A stretch of DNA of 63,846 bases from Frankia sp. R82 (GCF_023716925.1 NZ_JAMQQG010000022.1:1-63846), one strand, 5' to 3'. Shown: positions 1 through 12,453, numbered from the stretch's first letter. Notes: generated from the letters alone by a model not told the origin. A program made the numbers and translations.

Positions 1-3365
<3,365 letters not shown>

Positions 3366-4172
3366 CAGCGTCCACTCAATGGAGTATCGGATCGGCCGGG
3401 CGACCACACCGTTCACCGGCAGCGCATCATCGCGACTCTTATCCTGATTGACCCTCGACCGCCACAACAACCCCTACGGCCCGTACCGGCCGCCGCGTCA
3501 ATCGGCACTGTGAGACGAGAAACAGGGGGCCCTAGGGGTACAGCATCGAGACAGGACGCGAAAGGCTTGCCGGCCCTTCTCGGGAACCGCAGGCTCCTCC
3601 GGGTTTCTCCGCTCCCCGCGCGACCGGCGGCGCTCTCGTCGCCCACCAGGTTCTCCCCGACTCCTCCGCGGGGCTCGGCGCGAGGCGGCCGCCGGCCGGC
3701 GACCACCGGACGCGGCCAGCAGCCTCCCAGGCCGGGCAGCCTCACCAGCCGGGCGCCTTGCGGGTCCCCGCACATCTACGGACAGCTGGGGGATATCCTC
3801 CATTCACCTCACCGCGTGCACACAGTCTCCAGATGGAGACACACGGCCATCGACTCTCGCCTATCATGCGGAATCGCTACAGATAGCATTTCTATTCTTG
3901 CCCTGAGCGCTCCCTGTTGATCTGATGTCGAAAGTTCGCGAACCACGCACGACAGAGACCGACGCCCGTCCGTCGAGAGACACACCTGACCCATCGACCT
4001 CGTCGACGCCCATCGGCGCACCCCGCTCCCCCACCGGCGATCATCGCCTCCGCCCATGGGCAGCGAGCGGGCATCCCGCCGCGCCGTCGCCACGACCCCG
4101 CCCCCCTCACCGCCTCGTCGACCCAGCCGCCCACAGGGCCCGTCCACCACATCCGCAAGGAGACCGCCGACC
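3366..4172. promoter_or_regulatory. Divergent intergenic region between PKS and LAL regulator
   Basis: About 800 bp separate the outward-facing PKS and regulator genes, and no convincing gene lies in it. It holds a 16-bp palindrome at 3825-3840, GTCTCCA-GA-TGGAGAC, with perfect 7-bp arms. A TATCAT hexamer at 3862-3867 would suit a -10 element reading toward the regulator. The palindrome may be an operator for the pathway regulator, but this is inference. Confidence 0.45.
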
Positions 4173-7001
4173 ATGATCTTCGTCGCGCGCGAGGCCGAAA
4201 TAGCGGTTTTTGAAAGTTTGATCGCCGATTGTACGAGCGATCCTCCCAACGGTCAGATCGCTCTTGTCGCCGGCCCGGCCGGAATCGGAAAAAGTGCACT
4301 CCTACGCATCTACTCGGAGCGGGCCGTAGCGGCAGGAATTCGCCCGCTACGCGCTACCGGGTGCACCGAGAGAAATTCGCTTCCGTTCCGACTGACCCGG
4401 CAGCTCTTCAGTGAGTTCGCGGGCGATTTGCGCTATGACCACCTCGTGACCAGGGCAATCGACAACTATGTGACGCTCGCCCTGGACCATTCGGACGAGG
4501 AGGAGCTGGCGGCGGCCTACTCCCGAGTTCTGGGCGGTATCGAGGTGTTTCTGCGGGACCTCGGCACTCGGGGCCCGGTTCTCGTCCTGGTGGACGACGC
4601 AGGCAGGGCCGACTCTGCATCTCAACGCTGCCTCATCGATATCATGCAGCGAATCACTTTTCTCCGCGCCCTGATCGTGTTGACGGAGCCCACCGGCGAA
4701 GCGGCCTGGGGCAATCCGGCGGCGAGCAGGGTCTTCCTGCAGCCGCAGGTCACCCGCATCCGGCTGCCGCCGCTGTCCCCCGAGGACGTCGCCCTGATCA
4801 TGGCGCGGCAAACCGGTGCCGGGGGGACGATCCAGGTGGCGCGGGCGGTCCACCGGGCCACCGGCGGAAATCCTCTCCTGGTACGGGCACTGATCGAGGA
4901 TCATCAGGCGGCGCTCGGCCAGCGGGTCGCCACCTCCACGACGGAGCCGGTGGCCGGGCTCGCCTTCGAGCGGGCGGTGCTGTCCTGCCTCGAACGCGCC
5001 GGGCCAGCGGCCCTCGACGTCGCCCAGGCGGTGGCGGTGCTGGACGGTTGTGGCCAACCCGACCGGATCTCCCGACTGCTCGGCTGCCCTGCGGATGCCG
5101 TCGACCAAGGGCTTCGCGTGCTGGAACAGGCCGGGCTGCTCGAGAACCTGTCCCTGCGCCATCCGGCGGCCCGTCAGGCGGTCGCGGCTGACATCCCCGT
5201 CGACCGACGCCTGGAGCTGCATCGCCGCGCCGCGGTACTGCTGCACCACGACGGCGCCCGCGCCGTCGACATCGCCCGGCACCTGGTCGCCGCGCGGCAC
5301 ACCGAGGACATCTGGGTCCTCCCGGTGCTGCGGGTTGCGGCGGCCGAGGCTGAGGCGGATGATCAGTTGGCCCACGCGGTCGAGTTTCTCCAGCACGCCG
5401 CCCGGGCGTGCTCCGCCGAGTCGGAACGCAGCGCGGTCCTGCTGGACGCGGCGAAGGTCGACTGGCAGCTCAACCCGTCCACGACGTTTCACTATCTGCC
5501 GCCTCTGATCGCTGCGGCACGCAAGGGCCATCTGGTGGGCCGCCGGGCGGTTGATCTCGTGTCGGCGTTGGCCTGGCATGGCCGGTTGGCCGAGGCGTCA
5601 GCGGCACTCGTCCACGTCAGTGAAGCAAGCGCTCGCCGGGGCGGGCAGGCTGCCACCGACCCCGATGTCGGGCGGCTCCTGTTGTTCTGTACCTATCCGG
5701 GGCTCATGGACCAGGTCAACCAGGCCTCCATCGCATCGGCGGCGCAACGGCTGGACCCGGCCACGACCGATCCGGTGGAGCGCGCGGCGCTCGCTCTGGC
5801 GGCAGTGGTCACCGGGCGGGGGCATGCACTGGGTAGCACCGAGGCAGACCATCTGCTCCAGAACGCGCCGCTGACCGACACCGGCATCGAGGCCGTCATG
5901 TCGGCGGCACTCGTTCTGATCTACACCGACCACCTCGCCGCCGCCACCACCGGCACCGACATCCTCAGCACGCACCCCACGATCTCCCGTTCGAACACCT
6001 GGCGGGCCATGGTCTCCGGTCTACAGGCCGAGATCGCCCTGAGACGGGGCGACCTGCCCAACGCGGAAAGACACGCCCGCACGGCACTAACGGACGTGAC
6101 GCCACATGGCTGGGGGGTCGGTCTCGGCGCACCGCTGGCGAGCATGCTGCTTGCCATGGTCTGTATGGGCCGCCTGACCGAGGCCGCGCGCTGGCTGACG
6201 ACCCCGGTTCCGGAGGCAATGTTCCAGACCCGGTTCGGCCTGCACTATCTACACGCCAGAGGACACTTCTATCTCGCGACCGGTCGACTGCACGCGGCGC
6301 TCGCCGACTTCAGCACCTGCGGCGATCTGATGGTCCGCTGGGGGATGGACGTGTCCGGTCTGGTGGCCTGGCGGACCGGCGCCGCCGAGGCATACCTGCG
6401 GATGGGACAGCCAGACCGCAGTCGGCACCTGGCCGAGGAGCAACTCGCCCGGGAGGGATTCACCAACTCGAGAACCTCGGGAAACGCGTTTCGGCTGCTG
6501 GCAGCCGTCAGTGCACCCGACGAACGGCTGTCCCTGCTGCGGCAGTCGGTCGAGGTCCTGCGCCAGGTCGGGGCCAGGGTGGACCTCGCCCGCGCGATGG
6601 CCGACCTGAGCATGGCCTACCACGGCAGCGGCAACATTGCCCAGGCCCGCTCCGTCTCGCGAGGCGCCCGACTACTGGCGAACCAGAGCCGGGCCGAGGC
6701 GATTCTCGAACCCCCCAGGCAACGCGCCGGCCGCGGGCATGAGGAGTCGTGCGGGGCCGCGCGGCAGTACCCGCCAGCTGTGGTCGACGCACTGACCGAC
6801 GCCGAACGGCGGGTCGCCGCCCTGGCCGCCCTGGGACACACCAACGGAGAAATCGCGGACCGCCTGTACGTCACGACCAGTACCGTCGAACAGCATCTGA
6901 CCAGGGTGTATCGGAAGCTGAACGTGCGGTCCCGGGCAGATCTGCCCGCTGTACTCAGCCCGGCGTCGCCACGTCCACGCACCGCCTTACCTGCAAAATG
7001 A
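4173..7001 (+). CDS. LAL-family LuxR regulator (AAA ATPase plus LuxR HTH)
   Basis: A 942-residue transcriptional activator of the large ATP-binding LuxR type, the class that often controls macrolide and polyene clusters. The N-terminus carries an ATPase module: Walker A GPAGIGKS at residues 34-41 and a Walker B-like stretch VLVLVDDAGRAD at 136-147. A long helical, TPR-like middle follows. The C-terminal LuxR helix-turn-helix spans about 874-930 (LTDAERRV, then GEIADRLYVTTSTVEQHL). I chose the ATG at 4173 because AAGGAG sits at 4157-4162 and the protein then opens directly on the ATPase; an upstream in-frame ATG at 4056 would add a low-complexity Pro/Arg tail. Placement head-to-head with the PKS makes it a probable pathway-specific activator. 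Confidence 0.93.
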   Translation: MIFVAREAEIAVFESLIADCTSDPPNGQIALVAGPAGIGKSALLRIYSERAVAAGIRPLRATGCTERNSLPFRLTRQLFSEFAGDLRYDHLVTRAIDNYVTLALDHSDEEELAAAYSRVLGGIEVFLRDLGTRGPVLVLVDDAGRADSASQRCLIDIMQRITFLRALIVLTEPTGEAAWGNPAASRVFLQPQVTRIRLPPLSPEDVALIMARQTGAGGTIQVARAVHRATGGNPLLVRALIEDHQAALGQRVATSTTEPVAGLAFERAVLSCLERAGPAALDVAQAVAVLDGCGQPDRISRLLGCPADAVDQGLRVLEQAGLLENLSLRHPAARQAVAADIPVDRRLELHRRAAVLLHHDGARAVDIARHLVAARHTEDIWVLPVLRVAAAEAEADDQLAHAVEFLQHAARACSAESERSAVLLDAAKVDWQLNPSTTFHYLPPLIAAARKGHLVGRRAVDLVSALAWHGRLAEASAALVHVSEASARRGGQAATDPDVGRLLLFCTYPGLMDQVNQASIASAAQRLDPATTDPVERAALALAAVVTGRGHALGSTEADHLLQNAPLTDTGIEAVMSAALVLIYTDHLAAATTGTDILSTHPTISRSNTWRAMVSGLQAEIALRRGDLPNAERHARTALTDVTPHGWGVGLGAPLASMLLAMVCMGRLTEAARWLTTPVPEAMFQTRFGLHYLHARGHFYLATGRLHAALADFSTCGDLMVRWGMDVSGLVAWRTGAAEAYLRMGQPDRSRHLAEEQLAREGFTNSRTSGNAFRLLAAVSAPDERLSLLRQSVEVLRQVGARVDLARAMADLSMAYHGSGNIAQARSVSRGARLLANQSRAEAILEPPRQRAGRGHEESCGAARQYPPAVVDALTDAERRVAALAALGHTNGEIADRLYVTTSTVEQHLTRVYRKLNVRSRADLPAVLSPASPRPRTALPAK

Positions 7002-7024
7002 GATGAGTCAGGGACCCACCTCGA

Positions 7025-7048
7025 CGGAGCGCGCCACGCAGCGCTCCG
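7025..7048 (+). terminator. Hairpin downstream of the LAL gene
   Basis: CGGAGCGC and GCGCTCCG form a perfect 8-bp stem around an 8-nt loop, 23 nt after the regulator stop codon. There is no T-run, which is common for terminators in very GC-rich actinomycetes. Confidence 0.45.
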
Positions 7049-7269
7049 CAGGGGAGGCAGATCGTAGGCAGATCGTTCACGCGTCGGAGAAGGCCGGTGA
7101 TGATCCACCAGATCCCCCGCGCTGATCGGGCGGTGGTCGGCGGTCATGACGCTGGAACCGGACGATGGCCAGCTGTCGGGAGCGCCCGCGGTATAGGCCC
7201 GCTGGTCGCCGGCCACACGGTGGAGGTGACCGTCGAAGGCATCGGTCTGCCGGGCAGTCCGGTGACCGA

Positions 7270-7545
7270 AGCCTGACAGCCCTGGGACTGACCACCGCCG
7301 ACGTCGCGCACGTCGGCGACAACCCGGTCGCCGACGCCCAGGGCGCACGCGCCGCAGGCAACCTGATGGCCCTGCTCATCGACCGCACCGGCCGCCACCC
7401 AATACCAGCCGGCGCAACCCGCATCACAGACCTACGCGAAGCGCCCGACCTTCTGCGAGGAATCCGAAGATACGACACGACAACGCCGGCGATCAGCACG
7501 GCGACCACACAAAACGAACGACCCTACCCCCTGGCCCGCAGGTGA
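7270..7545 (+). pseudogene. HAD-superfamily hydrolase, C-terminal remnant
   Basis: The frame encodes LTTADVAHVGDNPVADAQGA followed by RAAGNLMALLIDR. This is the motif IV region and C-terminal end of a haloacid dehalogenase-like phosphatase, with the two metal-binding aspartates of the VGDNPVAD segment. The nucleophile Asp (motif I), the cap and motifs II and III are missing: upstream sequence in this frame is Arg-rich and unrelated. The stop at 7543-7545 looks natural, so only the last third of a gene survives. It lies between two intact loci and is probably the scar of a deletion. The original substrate cannot be inferred. Confidence 0.7.
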
Positions 7546-7763
7546 CGCAGAAAGCGCGTCGTTCACCGGACGACCTCCGCCCGACCTGCAAGAATGAGGT
7601 CACCGGACAGGGTGGGGTAATGGTTCGAGTCCCCCTCGGACACTCTCGTTCGTACATGATCGCTTGAGGCTGGGCCTCGGCGATCACTCGGTGGGCTCCT
7701 GGCTGGTGGGTGAGCTGTAGGCCGGAGTCTGACGGCGGCCGTCCCGATGGCACAGGCGCTTGC

Positions 7764-8543
7764 TTACAGGTGCGCGCCGCCGGTGGCGTCGACAGTTTGC
7801 CCGGTGATCCAGCGGGCCTCGTCGGAGGCCACAAAGGCCACCACGTCGGCGATATCGGCGGGCTGGCCAACCCGGTTGAAGGCGGAGAACGAACCCCAGA
7901 CGGCGAGTTGCTCGGGGTCGTCCCGCAGCCAGGCGGCGTTGCTGTCGACGTCGACGATTCCCGGGGACACGGAGTTCACCGTGATGCCGCGGCCACCGAG
8001 TTGGGCCGCGAGGGTGTAACTGAGGGTGTTCAGCGCGCTTTTGCTCATCGCGTAGGTGACCATCGACGGTGCGGCGATGCGGGTAGCTCCGGAGGAGATG
8101 TTGATGACCCTCCCGCCGTCGCGCAGGCGGCCGAGCGCCCCCTGGATCACGAAGAACGGCGCTCGGACGTTGACCGCGAAGACGCGGTCGAACTCGTCGA
8201 CGCCGGTACCGACCAGGTCGGACGACGACGAGATGCCGGCGTTGTTGACCAGGATGTCCACACCGGGCGGGGCGGCGAGCTCGGCGAGGGCCGCGTCGAA
8301 ACCCGACCACAGGACATCGGCGGCGTCGAAGGCCGCCAGCTCGGCACGGACCGCGAAGGCGCGCCCGCCGCCGTCGACGATCCGCGTGACTGTCTCCTTC
8401 GCCGCCGGCTCGTCATGGCCGTAGTGCACGCCGACCAGCGCACCGTCCCGCGCCAGCCGCAGGGCGATCGCCTGCCCGATCCCGCGGCTCGCGCCGGTGA
8501 CCAGCGCCGTCCTGCCCGTCAGCCTGCCGTCAAGGTGTGCCAT
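7764..8543 (-). CDS. Short-chain dehydrogenase/reductase (SDR)
   Basis: A 259-residue classical SDR, a cytoplasmic NAD(P)-dependent oxidoreductase. Cofactor motif TGASRGIG lies at residues 16-23, NNAG at 100-103, the catalytic serine in NISSG at about 150 and the YxxxK pair at Tyr164/Lys168; the C-terminal Rossmann end reads GQTVDATGGAHL. The length is typical of the fabG-like class. It is transcribed divergently from a TetR regulator with 130 bp between them. This arrangement usually means the regulator controls the reductase in response to its substrate or an electrophilic or quinone-like compound. The substrate cannot be told from sequence. Confidence 0.92.
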   Translation of the reverse strand: MAHLDGRLTGRTALVTGASRGIGQAIALRLARDGALVGVHYGHDEPAAKETVTRIVDGGGRAFAVRAELAAFDAADVLWSGFDAALAELAAPPGVDILVNNAGISSSSDLVGTGVDEFDRVFAVNVRAPFFVIQGALGRLRDGGRVINISSGATRIAAPSMVTYAMSKSALNTLSYTLAAQLGGRGITVNSVSPGIVDVDSNAAWLRDDPEQLAVWGSFSAFNRVGQPADIADVVAFVASDEARWITGQTVDATGGAHL

Positions 8544-8569
8544 GGATACCTTCCCCAGGGATCGACTTC

Positions 8570-8597
8570 AAGATTCTTAGTGATCGTTAAAAATCTT
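8570..8597. promoter_or_regulatory. 28-bp palindromic operator candidate (TetR)
   Basis: The sequence reads AAGATT-c-TTA-gt-GATC-gt-TAA-a-AATCTT, symmetric about 8583.5, with 11 of 14 base pairs matching. It is strikingly AT-rich for this genome and lies in the 130-bp divergent region, 27 bp from the SDR start. Length and symmetry fit two overlapping TetR half-site pairs. Confidence 0.65.
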
Positions 8598-8673
8598 CAT
8601 GGAGACTCTAGCAGGCAGGGGTACGACTCCCAGGAGGCTCGAAGTATTTTAGGGTTCGCTATACAATTGCCCG

Positions 8674-9303
8674 GTGGTCACAGGCGACGTGGTGCCCCGC
8701 GCCGGCCGGCCACGCGGGTTCGACCGCGGGCGGGCCCTCGACGTGGCGATGTTCGAGTTCTGGCGCCGTGGCTTCGACGGGGTCTCCGTGGCCGAGCTGA
8801 CGGCACGGATCGGCATCGCGGCACCGAGCCTCTACGGGGCGTTCGGCGACAAGCGCGCTCTGTTTCGCGCGGCGGTCGATGCCTACACGGACCGGTTCGG
8901 CGGGTTCTTCGAGGAGGCTCTGCGCGCGGAGCCGACCGTTCGCCGCGGAGTCCACCGAGCACTTCGGGTAGCCGCCATGGAATACACCCACCCCGACCGC
9001 CCCCGCGGCTGCCTGATACTCAGCGCCGCCGTCGCATGCGCGACCGACTCCACCGACATCCAGACCCTCCTGCGCGATCAACGCGACGCGAATCTGGCCG
9101 CCCTGCGCGCACGGATCGCGACGGATATCTCAGCCGGAGTTCTGCCCGCAGCCACCAGCCCCGACACACTCGCCCGCTACACCGGCGCGGTACTCCAGGG
9201 CATGTCCCAGCAGGCTCGCGACGGTGCCGACGCAGAGCAGCTGCTCGAGGTCGCCGAGACCGCGATGCACGCCTGGCCAGCCGAACAGGCCGCGCGGACC
9301 TAG
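8674..9303 (+). CDS. TetR/AcrR family transcriptional regulator
   Basis: A 209-residue repressor with the DNA-binding domain near the N-terminus: GFDGVSVAELTARIGIAAPS, then LYGAFGDKRALF. The large variable C-terminal half should bind the inducer and dimerise. It is divergent from the SDR gene and probably represses both through the palindrome at 8570-8597. The GTG at 8674 is the start that best precedes the GRPRGFDRGRAL N-terminal arm. A TACAAT hexamer at 8662-8667 ends only 6 nt before this GTG, so the transcript could be leaderless. Confidence 0.92.
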   Translation: MVTGDVVPRAGRPRGFDRGRALDVAMFEFWRRGFDGVSVAELTARIGIAAPSLYGAFGDKRALFRAAVDAYTDRFGGFFEEALRAEPTVRRGVHRALRVAAMEYTHPDRPRGCLILSAAVACATDSTDIQTLLRDQRDANLAALRARIATDISAGVLPAATSPDTLARYTGAVLQGMSQQARDGADAEQLLEVAETAMHAWPAEQAART

Positions 9304-9575
9304 CCGAAGACGGTCCGCGGCCTTTTACCGCGACGGCCGTCCCGCCCACGGCGAGACCGGCTTGCACCCGCTGGCCCTGGGCGGGCTTTCTCTCGCTGTC
9401 CACCACCGGCAACGCGCCGGAGGAGGTGGGCGTTTGAGTGGCCGCCTGCAACGGCGTCAGCATTCCCGGACCAACCGGGACAAGGCTCGAGCTCAACGGC
9501 CACGCGCGTGTCGGGCTCGCGGCCGGGGTGCGGTCGTCACAGACCGAGGCTGTGTTGGCAGCGAACGGTTCGTAG
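9304..9575. other. Intergenic stretch without recognisable gene
   Basis: Frames are open here on both strands, but none reads as a natural protein and I recognise no motif, hairpin or repeat. Confidence 0.4.
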
Positions 9576-9854
9576 TTGCCTAGTTGCCAGACATCGCTCA
9601 AGGGAGGAATCATCTCGGCTTGGGATGAAGCTTATCTCCGCACGATCTATCGGGGAGCGCAGGGCGACTGGCCATCCATGACCCGCGCCGACCGGGAAGA
9701 GGTGGTCATTCCGTTGATTCAGGATGGCATTCCCGGTGATTTCGCGGCCGTCGTCATTGCTAAGATGACAGAGCGGTTCGGTCCGCCGGTTCCGATACCA
9801 CCGGGCATCGGAAGGCCGCCTGAAAATCCGCCGTTCCCGGGAAAGAAAGAATAG
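9576..9854 (+). CDS. Small hypothetical protein
   Basis: I do not recognise this 92-residue protein. The central stretch (AWDEAYLRTIYRGAQGDWPS, then MTRADREEVVIPLIQDG) looks like a natural helical domain, and the C-terminus is Pro-rich (PPVPIPPGIGRPPENPPFPG) and ends in charged residues. No signal peptide or membrane segment is visible. The ATG at 9576 gives an odd first 14 residues. A strong GGGAGGA lies at 9601-9607, inside the frame, so the true start may be a non-canonical codon a few codons later. It is flanked by the TetR gene and the converging pentapeptide gene and has no obvious partner. Confidence 0.45.
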   Translation: MPSCQTSLKGGIISAWDEAYLRTIYRGAQGDWPSMTRADREEVVIPLIQDGIPGDFAAVVIAKMTERFGPPVPIPPGIGRPPENPPFPGKKE

Positions 9855-9973
9855 TTTCCGGCCTGTCCGCAGCCCCCGAACGTCCGGATCGCCTCGACGA
9901 GTCGACGATCACTGCCGCTGTAGGGCTTCCTGGGCATACGTGCAGCAGGTCGTAACCATACCGTCCAGCGGGA

Positions 9974-11272
9974 TCAAGCGCCGCCCGCCGGGTCGCCGGA
10001 CGTCCATGACGCCGGTCGCATCAGGCCTTCTGGCAGGCGTGTCTGGCCGTCTCCCTGCGCCGATTCCAGTTGTTCCTGTGTCAACCCCAACACACTGCGA
10101 AGATCTGCGCCGCGGAGGTTCGTATTGTCGATGCTCGCGTGCCCGAAACCTACGTAGTCAAGTCTCGCACCACCGAGGTTCGCGTCAGCAAGCTTTGCGT
10201 TGCGGAGGTTCGTACTGCGGATTTTCGCGCCGGTGAGGCTCGCTCCACGAAGATCTGCGCCACGAAAGTCCGTATTGACAAGATTTGCGCCGTCGAGGTA
10301 CACGCCCCGAAGGTCCGCGCCCCCGAGCTTTGCGCCGCCGAGATTCGCGTCCCGGAGGTCAACTCCGCGGAAATCAACCGAGTCAAGGTTAGCGCCAACA
10401 AAGCACATACCGCAGAGATTCGCGCTGCGGAGGTCCGCGCCGCCGAGGTTCGCTCCCGCGAATTTCGCACCGTGGAGCTTTACGCGTCGAAGGTCCGTGG
10501 CACGCAGGTCAGCACCGCCAAGATCCGCACCCTCAAGATCCGCGTTCTCAAGAACTGCGCCACGAAGAAATGCGCCGCGAAGATCTGCGCCACCGAAGTT
10601 CGCACCGCCAAGATCCGCGCCACCAAGGTGGACGTCGGTGAGGGTGCCCCCACCGGCCTGGAGACGACGGAGCTCGGCGGGACCGGTGAAGTCGGCACCG
10701 AGGAGGTCCGCACGAGGGACGTCGGGGAGAACAGGCAGGCGGGCCAGTACGGTGACGGCAGCGTGGACATCAAGGGCGGGGCGGACGGGGACAGCCGGTT
10801 CGGGGTCCGGGCGTAGAGCGGGGTCGGTGCTGTGGACACGGGCGAACGCGGAGAGCTCGTCGACTACCCTTCGCTGATCGGCTGCGCTGTCCCGGGCGAC
10901 GCGTTCCAACGCGTAGATTCCGCCGAGACGAACATCCAGGCTGGAATCGCCGAGCTGGCTGATCGCAGTGGCACATAGCTCTCGGACGTGGGTGTTCTCG
11001 TTCGACCGGCGGGTTTCTGCATTGGCCTGCCGGGTCTCGTCCAGCGCGATCAGCGCGCCGGCCACCGCGGTGAGCGCCGCCGCAGCGGTCAGCAGCCCAC
11101 CCTGCAGCGCCGCCCGGGCCTGGACCGTGCCGTCGGAGCTACCCGGGTACATCCGGTCGGGCAGATGCCAGATCCCTGCGACGGCCGCCACCGCGCCGGC
11201 CGCCGCGAATCCCGCGACGATCCACAGCCAGCGCCGCCCGGTTCGCCGGGCCGCTCCTCTGTTGTCGGCCAT
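9974..11272 (-). CDS. Pentapeptide-repeat membrane protein
   Basis: A 432-residue protein with two predicted membrane helices near the N-terminus (WLWIVAGFAAAGAVAAVAGI at about 15-34, then LLTAAAALTAVAGALIAL at about 59-76). A soluble helical linker follows, then roughly 40 pentapeptide units of A(D/N)LxG type from about residue 190 to 410 (for example LGGADLRGVYLDGANL). Such repeats fold into a right-handed quadrilateral beta-helix. In this architecture the helix is a cytoplasmic domain anchored to the membrane; function is unknown for most members. Some soluble pentapeptide proteins mimic DNA and protect gyrase, but the membrane anchor argues against that here. The opposite strand is unusually open because of the repeat. 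Confidence 0.9.
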   Translation of the reverse strand: MADNRGAARRTGRRWLWIVAGFAAAGAVAAVAGIWHLPDRMYPGSSDGTVQARAALQGGLLTAAAALTAVAGALIALDETRQANAETRRSNENTHVRELCATAISQLGDSSLDVRLGGIYALERVARDSAADQRRVVDELSAFARVHSTDPALRPDPEPAVPVRPALDVHAAVTVLARLPVLPDVPRADLLGADFTGPAELRRLQAGGGTLTDVHLGGADLGGANFGGADLRGAFLRGAVLENADLEGADLGGADLRATDLRRVKLHGAKFAGANLGGADLRSANLCGMCFVGANLDSVDFRGVDLRDANLGGAKLGGADLRGVYLDGANLVNTDFRGADLRGASLTGAKIRSTNLRNAKLADANLGGARLDYVGFGHASIDNTNLRGADLRSVLGLTQEQLESAQGDGQTRLPEGLMRPASWTSGDPAGGA

Positions 11273-11316
11273 GACCAGGTTCTACGCCACACGACCAAGA
11301 ATCCGTCCACCCAGAC

Positions 11317-11333
11317 CCCCTATAAAGAGTTTC
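11317..11333 (+). promoter_or_regulatory. 17-bp motif, copy 1, before padR
   Basis: CCCCTATAAAGAGTTTC ends 16 nt before the padR ATG and recurs exactly at 12170-12186. It contains TATAAA, which could be a -10 element, so it may be a promoter core, an operator, or both. Confidence 0.6.
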
Positions 11334-11349
11334 TGGTACGCTGCGGCAC

Positions 11350-11691
11350 ATGCCGAAACGCCGTCAGTCCGGGCCGCGGATCACGCTGCCCACCGCGGCG
11401 GTCCTGCGGCTCATGTTGGACAACCCGACCGCCGACTACTACGGCCTGGAGCTTGCCAACGCCTCGGGCTTCCCGTCCGGCACGATCTACCCGATCCTGG
11501 CCCGTCTCGAGACGGCCGGCTGGCTGGCCAGCTACTGGGAAGAAGGCGAACTCGCCGAGCTGGAGCGGCCGCGGCGGCGGATGTACAAACTGACCGGCCA
11601 CGGGGCACTTGCCGCCCGCGAGGCGCTCGCCACTACCCAGCGCCTCCTCGGTGTCCAGCCCGCCAATCTACCCCGGGGGGAAGGGGCATGA
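11350..11691 (+). CDS. PadR-family winged-helix regulator
   Basis: A 113-residue regulator with the PadR winged helix: LPTAAVLRLMLDNPTADYYG, SGFPSGTIYPILARLETAGW, then the wing ERPRRRMYKLTGHG. The short C-terminal helix makes it a PadR-s2 type dimer. Its stop codon overlaps the next ATG (ATGA at 11688-11691), so the two proteins are translationally coupled. The 17-bp motif just upstream and its second copy before 12205 suggest that PadR controls itself and the following genes. No Shine-Dalgarno sequence is visible before its ATG. Confidence 0.88.
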   Translation: MPKRRQSGPRITLPTAAVLRLMLDNPTADYYGLELANASGFPSGTIYPILARLETAGWLASYWEEGELAELERPRRRMYKLTGHGALAAREALATTQRLLGVQPANLPRGEGA

Positions 11692-12128
11692 CGCTCCGCC
11701 CCTTTCGTGACGCTATCACCAGAGCCACCCGAGTTTCTATAGCCCTCGTCCTCGCCGTCGCCATCGACGAGGTCCTCGTTCTCAAGATCTTCGCGAGTGG
11801 ATGGTCGGAGCCCATTTCGGAAGCTCGACAGAGCGAAAGGGTGTCCGAGTCGTTGCGGGGCTGGTTTCACCGGGCTAATCGCGCAGGCGAAAAACGGCGA
11901 CTGTCGCAGGTGTGCATGAACGTGAACCGACTCGCCACCCACTTGCTGGACCGCGCCTCCTGCCAGCTCCCGGAGCCTTTTCAGGAACGGTTCGCTGAGG
12001 AGTGGGCTGACCACCGCACCCAGTACCGCGGCTGGCGGCTGCTGTGGTGGGCGCTGTGCGTGCGCGTCACCGCGACCCGCACCGCCCGCGAACTCCGCCA
12101 CTCGCAACTCCCCCACGCCGACCGGTAA
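11688..12128 (+). CDS. Hypothetical protein coupled to PadR
   Basis: A 146-residue protein I cannot name. Residues about 16-36 (VSIALVLAVAIDEVLVLKIF) may form a membrane or amphipathic helix. The C-terminal half is distinctive: LPEPFQERFAEEWADHRTQY, then RGWRLLWWALCVRVTATRTA, with conserved-looking Trp and Arg residues. AAGGGG immediately upstream and the 4-nt overlap with padR support the ATG at 11688. PadR regulators are often paired with small membrane proteins that they regulate. That is the likely relation here, but no reaction or partner can be stated. Confidence 0.75.
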   Translation: MTLRPFRDAITRATRVSIALVLAVAIDEVLVLKIFASGWSEPISEARQSERVSESLRGWFHRANRAGEKRRLSQVCMNVNRLATHLLDRASCQLPEPFQERFAEEWADHRTQYRGWRLLWWALCVRVTATRTARELRHSQLPHADR

Positions 12129-12169
12129 CCCCGGTCGCCACGCGAGGGTCGTGCCCGCACATCCTTCGA

Positions 12170-12186
12170 CCCCTATAAAGAGTTTC
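12170..12186 (+). promoter_or_regulatory. 17-bp motif, copy 2
   Basis: The sequence CCCCTATAAAGAGTTTC is identical to that at 11317-11333, here 18 nt before the GTG of the next gene, at almost the same spacing as in front of padR. Candidate shared promoter or PadR operator. Confidence 0.6.
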
Positions 12187-12204
12187 GGATAGAGGAGGTT
12201 CCCG

Positions 12205-12453
12205 GTGTCACCACCGTGGCTGGCTGGACTGCGTGAGATCGTCCAGCCGCTGGCCGGCGCGCTTCCCGCGCTGCTGCTCGTGCTGTTCGCCGGCCTGTTG
12301 GCCTTCGCCGGCCTGCCTTGGGGTCCCGGTGGCCGCACCTACACCCTCGCCTACGCGGACCGGCTCGTGAAGCTCGCGGCGATCCTGGTGGGCCGCCACC
12401 GGGAGGCGGCGGACGCGCACGTGGGCAGCGCGTCATCAACCCTGTTGATCTAG
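12205..12453 (+). CDS. Small single-span membrane protein
   Basis: An 82-residue protein starting at GTG after AGAGGAGG (12191-12198). A hydrophobic helix spans about residues 16-37 (AGALPALLLVLFAGLLAFAG), followed by a short tail ending ASSTLLI. No family recognised. The identical 17-bp upstream motif ties it to the padR pair, so it may be a PadR-regulated membrane peptide. Position and ribosome site support it more than its sequence does. Confidence 0.65.
   Translation: MSPPWLAGLREIVQPLAGALPALLLVLFAGLLAFAGLPWGPGGRTYTLAYADRLVKLAAILVGRHREAADAHVGSASSTLLI

Noticed and set aside
7615-7650. GGTTCGAGTCCCC, like a tRNA T-loop and 3' end
   Set aside because: The bases around it do not pair as a T-stem, and no D-arm, anticodon arm or acceptor strand is found upstream. 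At most a worn attachment-site scar.
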